Below are positions 51,701 through 63,947 of a stretch of DNA of 64,000 nt, piece after piece. The DNA is from Brugia malayi (taxonomy: Eukaryota; Nematoda; Chromadorea; Rhabditida; Onchocercidae), in contig NW_025062476.1 in assembly GCF_000002995.4 (NCBI RefSeq), positions 4,825,001-4,889,000 on the forward strand. Reading direction: 5' to 3'. The first letter of the stretch is position 1. Every line of letters begins with the position of its first letter. Below the pieces are notes generated by a model that saw only the letters and a list, made by a program, of their open reading frames with translations, did not search any database and was not told the origin of the DNA. The position numbers were made by a program, and so were the translations under genes.

Positions 51701-54700
51701 CGTGGTTTTCGGGAATCAGAACTTTTGGAAAACTTGAAGTTCTTCAGTCCTCTATTGAAAAGCATACTTGGTCGGTGCTCAGACAAGGTAAGATTTTTTG
51801 TTACAATTGATTTTGGAATGTAACTAATTCCTGGTCATAGAACAAGTGACAAATATAAAATTGTAGAGTTGTGATGAATAGGAAGTTTTTTGTGTATGAA
51901 AATTATTGCTTGAATTCCAGATCAGTTCTGGTGAAATTTATACCGAACTTTTATTGACGGATGTTGATTTGGCAGATAACTCTGTGGCATTTGACTGGAG
52001 TCGTGAATTTATTGATATGCTTTTGGATTTAGAAGAAAAGGTTATGACGCTTTCAAATCTTGCATAAATTTAGCTTTATATATGTAATTTAATGCGACTG
52101 CAAAGCCTTGCACGCATTCCTTACAGCAAGGGATGATGACACTGGTTGACTGATGTAATCCTTAATTACATGAACTCCATTAGCTGTACTTAATCCTCGA
52201 AAAAAATTTACAGCTTCTTAAGACAAAAAGCATTGTACTTTTATTGCTTTACTGAACAGGACGGAAGTTGCTAATCAGTGTTTGAAAAAATTTGGTTTCA
52301 TTTGATGGTATTCTTTTCCATATTTGATTACTTGGTGCATTTGTTTTAGTTTGTTCTTACTGTTTCATTATGATTCTAAGGAAATAATTTTTTCAGGTTG
52401 AACAAGGGTGCATTGGTCATTTAGCTATTAGTGATATTCGTCGTAGAGAAGAGTGGCGTGAGTCATTACTTCAGAAGCGTAATGTCACTTCTTTTATTGA
52501 AAGTAATGTTTCATTTAAACGAAATTGATTAATACAATGGAAACAATATCTATTCTTCCCTGTTCCTTTTTCTTTTATAGGGCTTTTCTAATTCATCGTC
52601 GATGTATAAATTATGATTACGAATTATGATATATTTATTAAAGCTCTTCAAATTGTATATGCAATAATCAAAGATGATTTTTTTGTTTTCCTTGAGATAA
52701 AAATTCCCTTTATTATGAACAAGATCGCGTTATCTTCCAATACGGTTGCTGCATATGTTGTTTGATTGTTTGCTTGATGTGTCTATAGCTGCTTCCACTC
52801 CTAGTCTCTACATTCTGCATTACTGTTTTAATTTGAAAAATTTCAATTCATTTCTTCTTATAACTTCAATCTATATTTCTTTTTTTGTTTTAGGTGATGT
52901 AGAAGTTTTTGGAGAAACAGTATTTACCGTTGATGAAGTGAAGTCACTAAGTGAACTGGAACATCTAGCTGTAGCATTTTTACAAATTGTTCAAGGAATT
53001 AACCTAAAATTTTTGCGGCTACCTTTTGCTACAGCTTCTTCTAAAGAAAAAGATTGTGCGAATATTCCTACGACTACTTTTGATCAGTGGCAAAAATCTT
53101 TATTAAAATGCTGCTCTATATCGGCTTTATCACTATATTACACAACTTTAGAATCTTCCATCTTATGGACAAGAAGTCGGCTTCAGGTATGGCATTATTT
53201 AATCGGAAATCAGCTGGTTATGTTTTATGAAATTCTTCAAATTTTCGAAAGTCCGGCTTATTTTTTGAGGATAAAGAAAGAATTTCCAATTGAATTATTT
53301 TAAAATTTAAGGCAAGATGTCGGAAATGCCGTAAAAAGGGAGAAACTGAAAAACTGTGCATGTGTGCACGTTGTGATCGATGTTATCACATTGATTGTGC
53401 TAAGCCAAAAATCAAGGTATTTTTCAAATAAAATTCTTCTTTTTTCGACCATGTAGTACAAATTTAGTACATCAGTATATCGTTGATTAGAGCTAATGAT
53501 TTCCAGGATACGAATGGTTGGATGTGCTCTGACTGTAGGGCTCTGGTAAAAGCACAGGAAGCCGAAGAGAAATGGAAAAGCCAACAAGCGGTAAAAAAAG
53601 AAGGTTGAACTAGATGTTCTAAAGTGGGGCAATGTTATAATTTTAAGCAGATTTCTAGTTTTCAATCAAGCTAGTGTGAATCTAATGCATTTAAAGTTTT
53701 TGTTGACATTTAGTTTTTTTTTTCTTTTCTAGAAGAAGAGGAACAGAGTTACAGTCGAGGAAGCGATGATGCATGTGGTACGTCTGCAGACGAATTTTCC
53801 GAACAGCCACTTGCTGAGGAAGAGTGTGTTTCACCTTCAGATTATATCTACTTATTTCTAGATTTTCAATGTTATGATTTAAAGTTTTTATCGGTTTATA
53901 ACTTCTGTTACATTGCTTTTCAGATTCGAGCTCCCATCAGATATGCTGAAAACGTCAAGCGGGCGTATTGTTAAGAAAGTTAGTATAATTACGTTGTATA
54001 TTTCGTATGGATTATTTAGGTAATGTTTTTTTTAACTGAAAGGATTTTTTAGGTAGCTTATGCTGATGAATCGTTCGAAGAGATGAGGCGAACTGTGCGG
54101 AAGAAGAATTTTGTTGGCGGTGAAAGTGATGAGGGCGGAAGCACTAGTGAGAGTGAGTATTCGTATACAAAAAGAAAACGACCCAGTAAGTTGCGTAAAA
54201 GGATTATGATTTATTTATGGAATTCCTAATTTAAATTCGAAGCATAAAATTTTCAGTACGCACATTTCTAGGTAAAAGTGGTGAACGAGCACTAGGGAAT
54301 CTAACGATTAGCTTGCGTGAAACGGATAACCGGATACGAAATACATTGCGTGCTTTCGAATTACTGATAAGTGACGCAATGCGACAGCAAATTGCTTGGC
54401 CTTTTTTAAAACCAGTAGATGCAAAGGCCGTGCCTGACTACTACCAGGTAATTTTTCAGTATTCAGTCCTTTTTTGTTTACCAAATATGTCAGAAGTCTT
54501 CTTTCGAAATTTCACCGGAATTATCAAAACTTTCATTTGTAGCAAATGTTAAGCATTCTTTTCTGAAAGACACCTGCATTCTAGACTATTTAACTATTTG
54601 TTTTGACTATCTTATGGTTAATTTATTAGTAAAAAAAATCAGTCTCTTAGATGAGTTTCTTTAATATTTTTCTAGATTATCAAGAGGCCGATGGATCTGC

Positions 54701-55178
54701 GTACAATAATGAATAAACTAAAGCAACGATTGTATGATACGCCTGATCAAGTAATAGCCGATGCACGGCTGATTTTCGAGAATTGTCGTATTTACAATGA
54801 GGAAGAATCCGAAATCTATAAGGTATATGAATATTTTAGTTCTCTATTATTAATGCTTGTTCACTTTTGTAAGTTAGGCTTTTTTAATGGTTCAGTATTT
54901 TGAAAAGTCTCATACTCGGAGAAAAAGAATTGATTATGGTCTCTGCAATAATGCCAAGTTCTTATTATTAATATACTAGGAAAAACTGTTAAGGTTAAAT
55001 TATTCAGTCTGATGATTGGGGTACACGAGACATAATCTTGTATGATTCCTTATGAAATACAAAGCTTATGTAGCTTAAAGGAATGTTTTAGTGTGCAAAC
55101 AAATTGGAACAGTTTATGGAAGAACGATTCAGCAAAATACTACAGTCAAATGCAATTCGAACGCGAAGTGAATGTTAA
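45717..55178 (+). CDS. BAZ1A: BAZ1A/ACF1, ISWI chromatin-remodelling subunit
   Basis: Large subunit of ACF/CHRAC-type remodellers. Thirty exons (45717-45829, 46098-46209, 46437-46696, 46859-46952, 47092-47179, 47458-47595, 47673-47845, 47961-48113, 48374-48469, 48675-48794, 48862-49009, 49490-49606, 49687-49907, 50155-50322, 50506-50697, 50875-51001, 51228-51370, 51459-51608, 51680-51787, 51921-52040, 52397-52502, 52894-53186, 53312-53416, 53507-53603, 53733-53823, 53924-53978, 54053-54185, 54257-54447, 54676-54822, 55092-55178); ~1381 aa, human 1556. Order: WAC (20-125), DDT (412-475, FEFFQSFAELLPIKEVRG), WHIM (~545-600, WMTLTEVMRLSLMTSGY and ~775-850), PHD (1081-1130, CRKC...YHIDC...CSDC), bromodomain (~1265-1365, PDYYQIIKRPMDLRTI, NCRIYNEEES). 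The intron after 49606 has a GC donor (G|GCAAGT). The acceptor at 47457 is atypical, four bases inside a better-looking one. Confidence 0.94.
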
Positions 55179-56556
55179 CAAATAAAAGAGATTTCGAGAA
55201 GCTTGGCTCTGTTTTCGCTAATTTCTTTGATGCCCAGGACCGTTTTTGGGTTGGGTAGGAAGTTCGTCAGTTACACTGTCGAATCTTTTACATCAGACCA
55301 AACAGAAATACATGATTGATTTTGGTCATTTAATGCCATGAAAGATTTTTTTTTACTAATTACATGGTGTTTATTGCAGTATTGAATATAATGGTAGCCT
55401 GTTAGAAGTTTTATAAAAGATGTAAGCTCTTTTAGCAATACTACAAAAATGTTAATACCTAAGATAGGACGACCATCGATTGATTTTCAGGTCTAAAAAA
55501 TGGGATTGCAACTTTACTAATTAATCTAACACAGTTTCAGTTGTTCAGTTATATTTTATTCCTACAATGCAGATCGTCTCCTTCTTGCTTTAAAAAGCAT
55601 TTTGTTATGTTTTTGTGTCATTGTTAAAACATTGAGCAAATTGAAACAATTGTTCCAACCTTATAAAATTGTTGGATTGTATACATTCGATGTCTAGTAT
55701 TTGTGTTATAACCGAATGAAAGAACAGTTGATATTTTTCCGGTGTGTTTATTCAGGAGTGCAAAATTATAAAATCTTATTTGTCAAACAAATATTTGTTG
55801 GACAAATAAAACTGACCAATGTAAAGATAAATATTTGCTTTGCTTGACAGTATTTCTGTCATTTCAATGATATAGATGGTCCGTATGAACCGGGATAACG
55901 AAATTGAATATATTGAATTTTTTAAAGTGTTACCTCCCAAAAAAGAGTAGCCATTTCCACAGGTTCATTGCATGCTGCTCGTAAAGTTCTCATTCGTTAT
56001 GATCGTTATGATGATACTTAAATGTTTGTCAGGTTATAAATACTGTTGAAAATAAACTTTGTGCTCATTTGACCTCCTAACATTGGCATTCATGTTGCAT
56101 TGTTAATTTGCATATTTAAATTTTAAGCAAACAACTAAATGCTTGGTTGATTTAAGCAAGAATATGAGTGCTGCTACTTTAATATTGTTCATATATTGTT
56201 ATCATTCGATCTTATTGTACTTTAGGGTGGTTGCTGGTTGATGTATGAGATTGCATTAGATTTTTCCTTATATTCCACTTTATGGCTTAATCAGATAATT
56301 TGCTTATGTTTTAGATTTTTAATTTGGTTTCTCTTTATATTACATCTAGTGTTCTATTTTAATCTATTTTTGTAAAAACAGAAATAGTAAACTAGAAACC
56401 AATGAAGTGATATAATTGCATGAAGTTTTCCTAACCGGGACGAAAATAGTGCATAACGTTTGGAAGGGAAAGACGAGTGGAGTTTTTTGTTAAAAGTCAA
56501 ATCTTTTTTTTTAAGTCAAATCATGAACTTTTAAGAAAAAGCTTTACTTTTAGAAG
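55179..56556. other. Spacer between BAZ1A and ASH2L
   Basis: Begins with a very short BAZ1A 3' end (AATAAA within 10 nt of the stop). It contains a 34-nt near-perfect palindrome (55776-55809) and a short inverted repeat TGACAG...CTGTCA just downstream. No open frame looks coding. The right end holds the ASH2L leader with TTACTTTTAG ending 3 nt before the ATG. Confidence 0.5.
55776..55809. repeat. 34-nt near-perfect palindrome
   Basis: TTATTTGTC A AACAAATATTTGTT G GACAAATAA reads the same on both strands except for one mismatched pair. It can form a hairpin in RNA or a cruciform, and can act as a symmetric binding site. Confidence 0.85.
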
Positions 56557-59500
56557 ATGAGACAAAGAAGTACCCGTAAAGGAGCAACAAAACCAGCTCC
56601 ATCATCAGTTTGTTACTGGTAAATGTGTGTTGAAACTTTACTATTGTAACATATATCATCGTCTTTTAAGTGTGGGATCTAATTTAATTAAATAGGCCAA
56701 AGCAGATAAACAATTATATGCTATTTTCTTATGAAATCTAGAAAAAAAAAGAAACATTTGGGATGACTTATGTAAAAGTTTAACATTTTGCTAGCCGGCA
56801 TTTAGATATATTTGAGATTTCTCATGAACGAAGTAATTATAATTGATCGGAAACAGAATAGGTCTGATTTTTTTTTTTTTAATTCGATAGGAAGTAAAGT
56901 TTTTCAGTGATGGTAAACGTGAAGTGGGAACATTAGAACTTTATTGTGCTGTTTGTCGAAAATGGTTCCACGGACGGTGCTTGAAAGATTTAACTGATTT
57001 GTAAGTCAAAATTTTCGAAAGATTCTAGAGTAGTTAGGAGATATTTCATTCATATTGGATTATCGTAACCTAAATTATTATAGTTATGGACTACCATTCA
57101 TGGTATGCTATGTATTCAATTGTGCCGATTGTAGTCCAACGAAGAAGGAAACATGGACACCGAAACAAGCAAGTAGGAATTGTGTATTGTTTAAGAATTA
57201 AGTGATTCTCGTAATATACTTCTGAATGTTTAGATAGAATTTCAACGCTTTATTTTGTAGGATTTTCCAAAATTCATGTAAAACTGAAAATGATTTATAT
57301 TTTATTTGAGATTGTTTATAATTTTTTTTTTTAAGATTTTGCCCATATGTGTGTTACCGTTCTTGCAAATTTAACGCATAATGCACGGACCAAAAGAGCT
57401 AGTACGGGAAATGAATCGGATGATAACGATCAGGAATTGATATTTCTAAACTTGGAAAATGAGATTATACCTTATTTTAATGCACAATGGGAAAATCTTA
57501 CATCCATGAGTCGCAGGTTAATATTTTTTTTTTTTGCTGAAACCATCAATACGGGTAACATTTAATAACAGCTGTAACTGTAACAACGTGACAATGTTAA
57601 ATCGCTTATGAGGCAGGGAATTAAGCCTTTGTAAGCTGTTGTAGTGATTAGAGTACTATAATGTTCTATAATGCTAATTCAAGCCTTTTAAAATTGCTAT
57701 CTATAATGGTTAGATTTTTAAGCTATAATGTAGTGGAGAAGCCAATACAAAAGAGGCAGGAATATTTTAAAAGCATAAAATTTTGAGTTTTTTTCAAGTG
57801 AATTTCTTTTCTGTATTGCTTTTTGTTTCATTTCGCTGAGGAAAACTTATTAAAGGGTAAAAAATACTTGGCATCAAACGTTGCAAAAATCCTTGGCCAA
57901 AGAAACAGAATTATTTGAATCAAGCGATGATGGACAAGTATTTGCATTACGTGAACGTGATTTGTCATCCGTGGGTCCGGGTCATGAAGCGTTAAAGCAG
58001 GTACTATGTCACGAATAACTTGATAACATAGCTGAGCTAAATGCCATTATTTGCTGTTTGTGTATGTAGATACTTAAGCTGTTCTACAGAATCTCTTCTT
58101 AGAAAGCTTTAGATCGGCCGAAGTAAGCCAGTGGTTTCAAGTTCAACACGTGACCTGTATAAAGAAAATTTCGATAGGTCGGATGATTTAGGCGATGGTC
58201 CCAAAACGAGGGGTTCATCGAAACGACGCTATCTTGATCCTCCGAATACGTTCAAAAAGGCGAAGCTGTAAATTTTTTTTTTTTGGATTTAAGTTTTCAA
58301 GAGATTTTTGGAAAAAAATGAAGTCTTATTTATTTCTATTTTATTTCAAAGCAAAATTTGTCCTCACATTTTTTACTTATCAGTTGTGTATTTCAGTACC
58401 GCTGATTATGCGTCGACACGAATTGTCGGAATTTCTGCGCCCATCGATTTCCCATTTAATCGGGAAGGTTATCGATATTATCTTGTCGAAAAAGATCTTA
58501 CTGTTCCTAATAGGTCATTTTTGGCTTTCATTGCTAGCTCTTAGTTTCACAGTTTTTTGCTTAATATTTTTCGTTTTGAGATTTGAAATTATTTGTATAG
58601 ACTTTAATTACATTCTTCAGAATTTACTTCTCTGCGCTATTCCAGATTCTTAAAAGCAATACTGCTCTCACAGATTTTGCAGAGATTCTTAAAGTTTCTG
58701 AATTTTGAGATTTTCTATTACAAAGAGCATTTTAAAAATATATGAAGACTAAAAATTAATGGTTTTACGTAGTTATTTAAAGTATTATATCATTCAAGGT
58801 AGCAAAATTGATTTCACACAAATGAAAATTCAAATAATATTTCTCTGGTAATGTCTGTTCGGTTGAAATTGGTATACTTTCCAGAGACATTTTTGAATTG
58901 GAAGAAAGCACATATAACAAGCCAATACCAGCACACATTTATCGTGTTGTTGTCCACCCAGTAGTTACTTTATCTCCAAATGATCGTGCTTATCAGGTAT
59001 CAAGCGTTCCATATGGATCTTTTTATCAGGAATATTACGATTTGTAGAGCTGAGTTTCTTTTTGCACTTTATTGAAAATCTTCAATTTATTAATGAGCTT
59101 TTTTTCTTACAATGAAAGCTCAAAAATTATACATAAATAGTTAAGTGAGTACGGTCCGTTTCTCGTACAGTGGCCTTAAAGAAATTCATATTTTTTTATT
59201 TGATTAGATTTCTTCCCCTATCACCGTTTTTTTTTTTTTCTTGATGCCGATAAGTTGCAGATTGGTTTTTTAGTTGAAATTGTCTGAAGATCGATTATCT
59301 GTGAGCGGTTTTGAAGGTTACAGTGTCGCTCGAGCTACTCACTCAATATCACATGGTACTTGGTATTTTGAAGTGGTTTTTACGGCGCAGCCACCAGGTT
59401 CACATATTCGGATTGGTTGGAGCCAAGCCGTGGGTATGTGCGTAAGAGTTCTGCTTTGTAAATTTCTCAAAAATCTAACTCAACGCTTTAATGATTCGGA

Positions 59501-60602
59501 GTAATACTTTCAGCACCAATACAAGCATGTGTTGGTTATACACAACTGTCGTATGCTTGGCGAAGTTATAAAGGCACAGTGTTTCACCAGGCAAAAGTAA
59601 GTCTTTCAAATTAAAAAATCTCGAGTTATATGTTTTTTTGAGTAAGTGGAAACAATCAATTATAGAAAGAATTCTGAGTTCTCAAGTAATTTACAGCAAA
59701 TTTCAGGGTCGGCACTATGCAAGTGGTGGTTTTAAAGAAGGCGACGTCCTAGGATGTTTGATATCGATACCACCGTGCCCGGCCGATAAGGAATATGATT
59801 TTACATCTGTAGAAAATTTACCACCTTCATCGTCGTATTTGCCGCCTTCCTACAAGAATCTACCTTTAATCAATTTCAAACACAATTATTTTTATGAAGA
59901 GAAAGATGACGTACCTGCTGCACTAAAAAATTTAAAACCAGCACCTGGAAGCTGGGTTGGTACTTTCATAAATTTAGTCAAATAAATTTTTAACAATTGA
60001 TTTAAACTACGTAGTTATCATCCATTGATTGTTTCACTCGTCGCTTAATTAAAAATTTTATTTAAAGTACTAAGTTTTATTTTGCAGTTCTGGTCATGCA
60101 AAAATTTAGCTATCATATTTTCGGATTTGGTAATAGATCAGTTAACATTCCCTTTTATAAATACATTTATTTGAATCAAGTCGTAATTCTTTCCACATCG
60201 TATTTTGTTGAAAGATTCAAAGTCTGAAATTGTGTTTGTTGTGACACAGCATTTTGTGATTATTTCAGTTCATCAAATTAAAAACAGGAGGAATTTGCTT
60301 TCAAACTTTTTAGGAAAGAGTTTTTTCAGATTGAATTTTACCGAAATGGCAAGAGTTGTGGAATTGCTTTCACGGATATTTATGCTGGTTTCTACTATCC
60401 TGCAGTATCATTATTTCAAGGTGCTACGGTTCGATGTAATTTCGGTCCTTCATTTCGATATCCAGTACCACATGGAGCTCGTGGAATGTGTGAAAGAGTT
60501 GGAGAGATGTATATCGAGCAAACATTAGCAGACATTTTGTATCTAGTTGAAAACGAAGATGAATTAGCTGAAGAGGCTGCAAAATGTGCTCGTAATCTGT
60601 GA
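56557..60602 (+). CDS. ASH2L: ASH2L, COMPASS/MLL histone H3K4 methyltransferase core subunit
   Basis: WRAD-complex subunit that, with RBBP5, stimulates SET1/MLL H3K4 methylation. Exons: 56557-56618, 56908-57000, 57084-57172, 57336-57516, 57856-58000, 58113-58267, 58397-58513, 58885-58996, 59274-59433, 59514-59596, 59707-59955, 60330-60602; in phase, 572 aa (human 628). An atypical PHD/winged-helix region covers residues 18-110 (LYCAVCRKWFHGRCLKDLTD, NCADCSPTKKETW). A basic, likely disordered linker (GSSKRRYLDPPNTFKKAK) follows. The SPRY domain starts near 320 and contains HGTWYFEVVF, GSHIRIGWSQA, YAWRSYKGTVFHQAKGRHY, GDVLGCLISIP, FYRNGKSCGIAFTDIY and TVRCNFGPSFRYPV. TLADILYLVENE is in the C-terminal segment that includes the SDI motif. 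The exon 11 donor (TGG|GTTGGT) was chosen by phase and length. Confidence 0.95.
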
Positions 60603-61093
60603 TTGTGATTTAGCATGCTTTTTACAGATGCATTACCATCATATATCTTTGTTTGTTGATGATCCGGATGTTGTGTTTTTACCGAATATTCTCGATTATC
60701 CGATAATAAAATTTTAAGGGAGTCAAAATCATCCTAAAAATTTCCCATTTCAAGCAAATCAAATTATTACAATGTTGTGTGATATATTTTAATTCAATAA
60801 AGTAAACATTAGTATCAGTTTTCAATAGGTTTTATTTTTCTATGTTCTAAAAGACTCAGCATAATTGTTTCCTTAAAAAATAAAAAAAGGAAGTAGGAAG
60901 AGATAGATATAAAAATTATGATATGAATTAGGGGGAATGCAACTGACAGTGAACATAACTCCCGTGTTGTAATGATCATACTATAGTAATGAGTCAGTTT
61001 TGGTTGGGAAACGTATCTAAAATAAGGTATTTGATGGTGGCAACTAAAATTTTGTCAAATTCAAATATATATTTCTTTGGGCTATACTTCAGG
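60603..61093. other. Spacer between ASH2L and DHPS (same strand)
   Basis: ASH2L 3' end with AATAAA near 60703 and 60796, then ~300 nt to an acceptor-like ATACTTCAG ending 1 nt before the DHPS ATG. Co-transcription is possible, but the distance is longer than for PSMA3-NLE1. Confidence 0.45.
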
Positions 61094-62539
61094 ATGGATA
61101 ACGGTAACTGTAAATTTGATGTTCATATAGCGGAAATGTCTGTTCTGAAGAAGTCATCTACGATGCCCGCAGATTCTACCATTATTAAAGGCTATGATTT
61201 TAATGAAGGGATTAATTATGATGCTTTATTGGACCAGTACATGTCTACTGGTTTTCAAGCATCACATTTTGCTCAAGCTGTACAGGTAAGAAATGTTCAC
61301 ATTGAGAAGCAAGAAATTTTACAAATAATATCAATAATGAGTTATATTTGAAACATATAACATAAACTTATGTCCTAAGCTCTGTTATTCTTTATTATAT
61401 TCGTATAACATCGAAATATAATGTCAGTTTCTTATTTAAAAATTTTTTTTTCTCTTAAATGGACAGAAAATTTCAATAAAAATAACTTTTCAGCAAATAA
61501 ATACAATGTTAACAATACGTGAAGAACAGTTTGAAGGTGATCATACATTGCCGTATCCAGAAGGGAAACAAAAAAGAGCATGTACAATATTTCTTGGCTA
61601 TACAAGTAATCTGGTCACTTCTGGTGTTCGAGAAGTACGTTCATGATTCCATATTTCGTTGCTAAATCGGTCTTCAGTAATTTTGTTCATCTATAGATCC
61701 AACATTATGTTAGCTTTTCAAAAAGTCCGGTGCTATTCAAAGATTTCTCTAATGTATTCAGTAGTTTAAAAGTGCTTTCCTTCAGAATCTTGAAGTCTTG
61801 ATTTCGATAATTCTTCGTTGAGAGATAATTATATGATGAATAAATTTATCCTCGATGAACAAACTTATTCTTTAACCTTTTCAACTCATGCAAATATATA
61901 TTTCCAGCAATATATTTTTTCATGATTTTGACTTATTTTTAAGAATATCCGATACTTAGTTGAACATGATTTGGTGGATTGCATTGTAACGAGTGCTGGT
62001 GGTGTCGAAGAGGATTTAATCAAATGTCTTGCACCCTCATATTTGGGTGCATTTGATCTTGATGGGAAGACTTTACGTCACAATGGATTGAACAGGTTAT
62101 TTAGATTTAAGCCATTTCGTAAGTATACGACAATTTTTAGTTTTTTCTTGATTTTCATTCCTTACCGACAACCCTAATTTTTGATTATTACCTGTAGATC
62201 ATATTTATTTTGTGAATTTTCTTGACTTTTGATATTTTTTGTTCACATTTTGACTTAATTTCCCTCCTAAAGGAAATGTATATCGTCATTGTGAAATGAG
62301 CGATGATCCTGAGAAACAAAATTTGTTGAACAAATAAGTGCAATCATTGAAAAAAATATGTAACAAAATGAAAAAGAATGGATGCAAAATTGAGATGTAA
62401 TTTGATGTAATAATAATAATAAATAAATAAATAATAAATAATAATAATAAATAATAATGATAATAATAGAGACATAATAATTTGTGCGTAACCTAATGAT
62501 CTAATAATGAATGGAGCCATTCAAATTCCTTTCTGAAGG

Positions 62540-62610
<71 letters not shown>

Positions 62611-63947
62611 GCTTTCAAAGTTAATTTATTAAATAAAAAAAGAAAAAAAGAATAAAAAAAATAATTTGATTTTGAAATATCCGTGATGTTTCTTAATGAA
62701 ACTAAGTTATTCTTTGAGGAGTGAATACCTTTTAAAGAAGATAGAAAAACTAAATTTGTATACATGCAATATGCAGTTCTGCAAAAAAAAAAAAAATTCC
62801 AATCTTAATGCTCATGATAATTGCAGAGCTGGTAATATTATCATACCGAACAATAACTATTGTCAATTTGAGGATTGGTTAATGCCTATCCTAGATAGCT
62901 GTGAATTGGAACAAAAAAATAATGATTTCTCGTGGACTCCATCGAAATTGATCGACAGGCTAGGTGCTGAAATCAATGATAAACGATCAATTTGCTACTG
63001 GGCTCATCGAAATCGAATTCCTGTTTTCAGTCCTGCATTAACTGATGGTTCAATTGGTGATATGCTATATTTTCATTCATTCAGAAATGGTGGAATTAAG
63101 TTAGACATCGTAGAGGTTTGTTCGGTTCTTTGGCATTTGATTTTTTTTTTTTTTTCTAAATTCTCCGTTTTCTTTAATTTAGACAACTCTTAAAATTTAA
63201 GAAATTTCTGGATATGTATGATTCTTTAGGTCATGATATAGTTACATCAGTTTTCCTGTTTTATCAACCATCTAAATTTATCATTGTTTTTATTGTATGA
63301 TATTATTACATGTTTTCAAATGTATGATCGAGTCCTCATTTAACTTTAATTATTATAGTGTTACCGATTCAGTATGATAATTATTGTATTATACTTTACA
63401 ATTAAATACAAATAGTCGGACTGTAAAAATAAATGGTAATAAGTGGATTTAGAAAATTTGTTATACACATGTATGTATATAAACAATTAGATTTTAGGAG
63501 AGAGGGGGAGATATATGAAGAAGAATTAAGTAACATACTGAGCATAAGCTGGAAATTCCGAAATTGCAGTAACGACTACAAGCCGAAATTTCTTGTCTTA
63601 TTTGAAGAAATACTCGTTAATTAATCCACTTATGGTGTGTTTTTCTATCGTTTAAGCGTTTTGCTTTTTCATTCCAGTATACTAAAAGAGTTCTATCAAT
63701 ACAGGTATATAGTGTTAGCTCTCTCTAATACTAGAGTTACTTAGTAAATAAGAGATAACAGTGAAAGTGATAAAATAGCAATATATATGTTTCTTGTTAG
63801 GACTTGCGTCATATCAATACAATGGCTGTACGATCAAATCGTACTGGCGTAATACTTCTTGGTGGTGGTGTTATGAAACATCATATCAATAATGCTAATC
63901 TTATGCGAAATGGTTCTGATTATGCGGTATATGTGAATACTGGCCAG
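61094..63947 (+). CDS. DHPS: Deoxyhypusine synthase (3' end outside the window)
   Basis: Transfers the aminobutyl group of spermidine to one lysine of eIF5A, using NAD, in the first step of hypusine formation. Exons seen: 61094-61285, 61494-61634, 61944-62095, 62827-63115, 63801-63947 (307 aa; human 369). Family blocks: [96 protein letters not shown] and [20 protein letters not shown], then YAVYVNTGQ. The segment with the catalytic lysine (SWGK) lies beyond the window. The ATG lies 1 nt after ATACTTCAG. Intron 3 (62096-62826) holds ATAA and TA simple repeats and a possible alternative terminal exon. Confidence 0.97.
62096..62337 (+). other. Possible alternative 3' exon of DHPS
   Basis: If the exon 3 donor at 62096 is skipped, the frame stays open to TTC|GTAAGT at 62118. 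It joins in phase to an acceptor CCTAAAG at 62272 and continues 22 codons to a stop at 62337 (adding about RLFRFKPFR and [16 protein letters not shown]). This would make a truncated product of about 190 aa without the C-terminal half. It is based on splice signals and phase only. Confidence 0.3.
62403..62467. repeat. ATAA/AAT simple repeat
   Basis: Interrupted repeat of AAT and AATA units inside DHPS intron 3. Confidence 0.85.
62542..62609. repeat. (TA)n microsatellite
   Basis: About 34 uninterrupted TA units inside DHPS intron 3; likely length-polymorphic. Confidence 0.95.

Noticed and set aside
52746..53303. 185-codon frame that looks like one long exon of BAZ1A
   Set aside because: Only 52894-53186 is the exon; the extensions on both sides are intron read-through.
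63433..63624. 63-codon plus-strand frame
   Set aside because: Lies inside DHPS intron 4, between two well-supported exons, with no splice sites joining it in phase.
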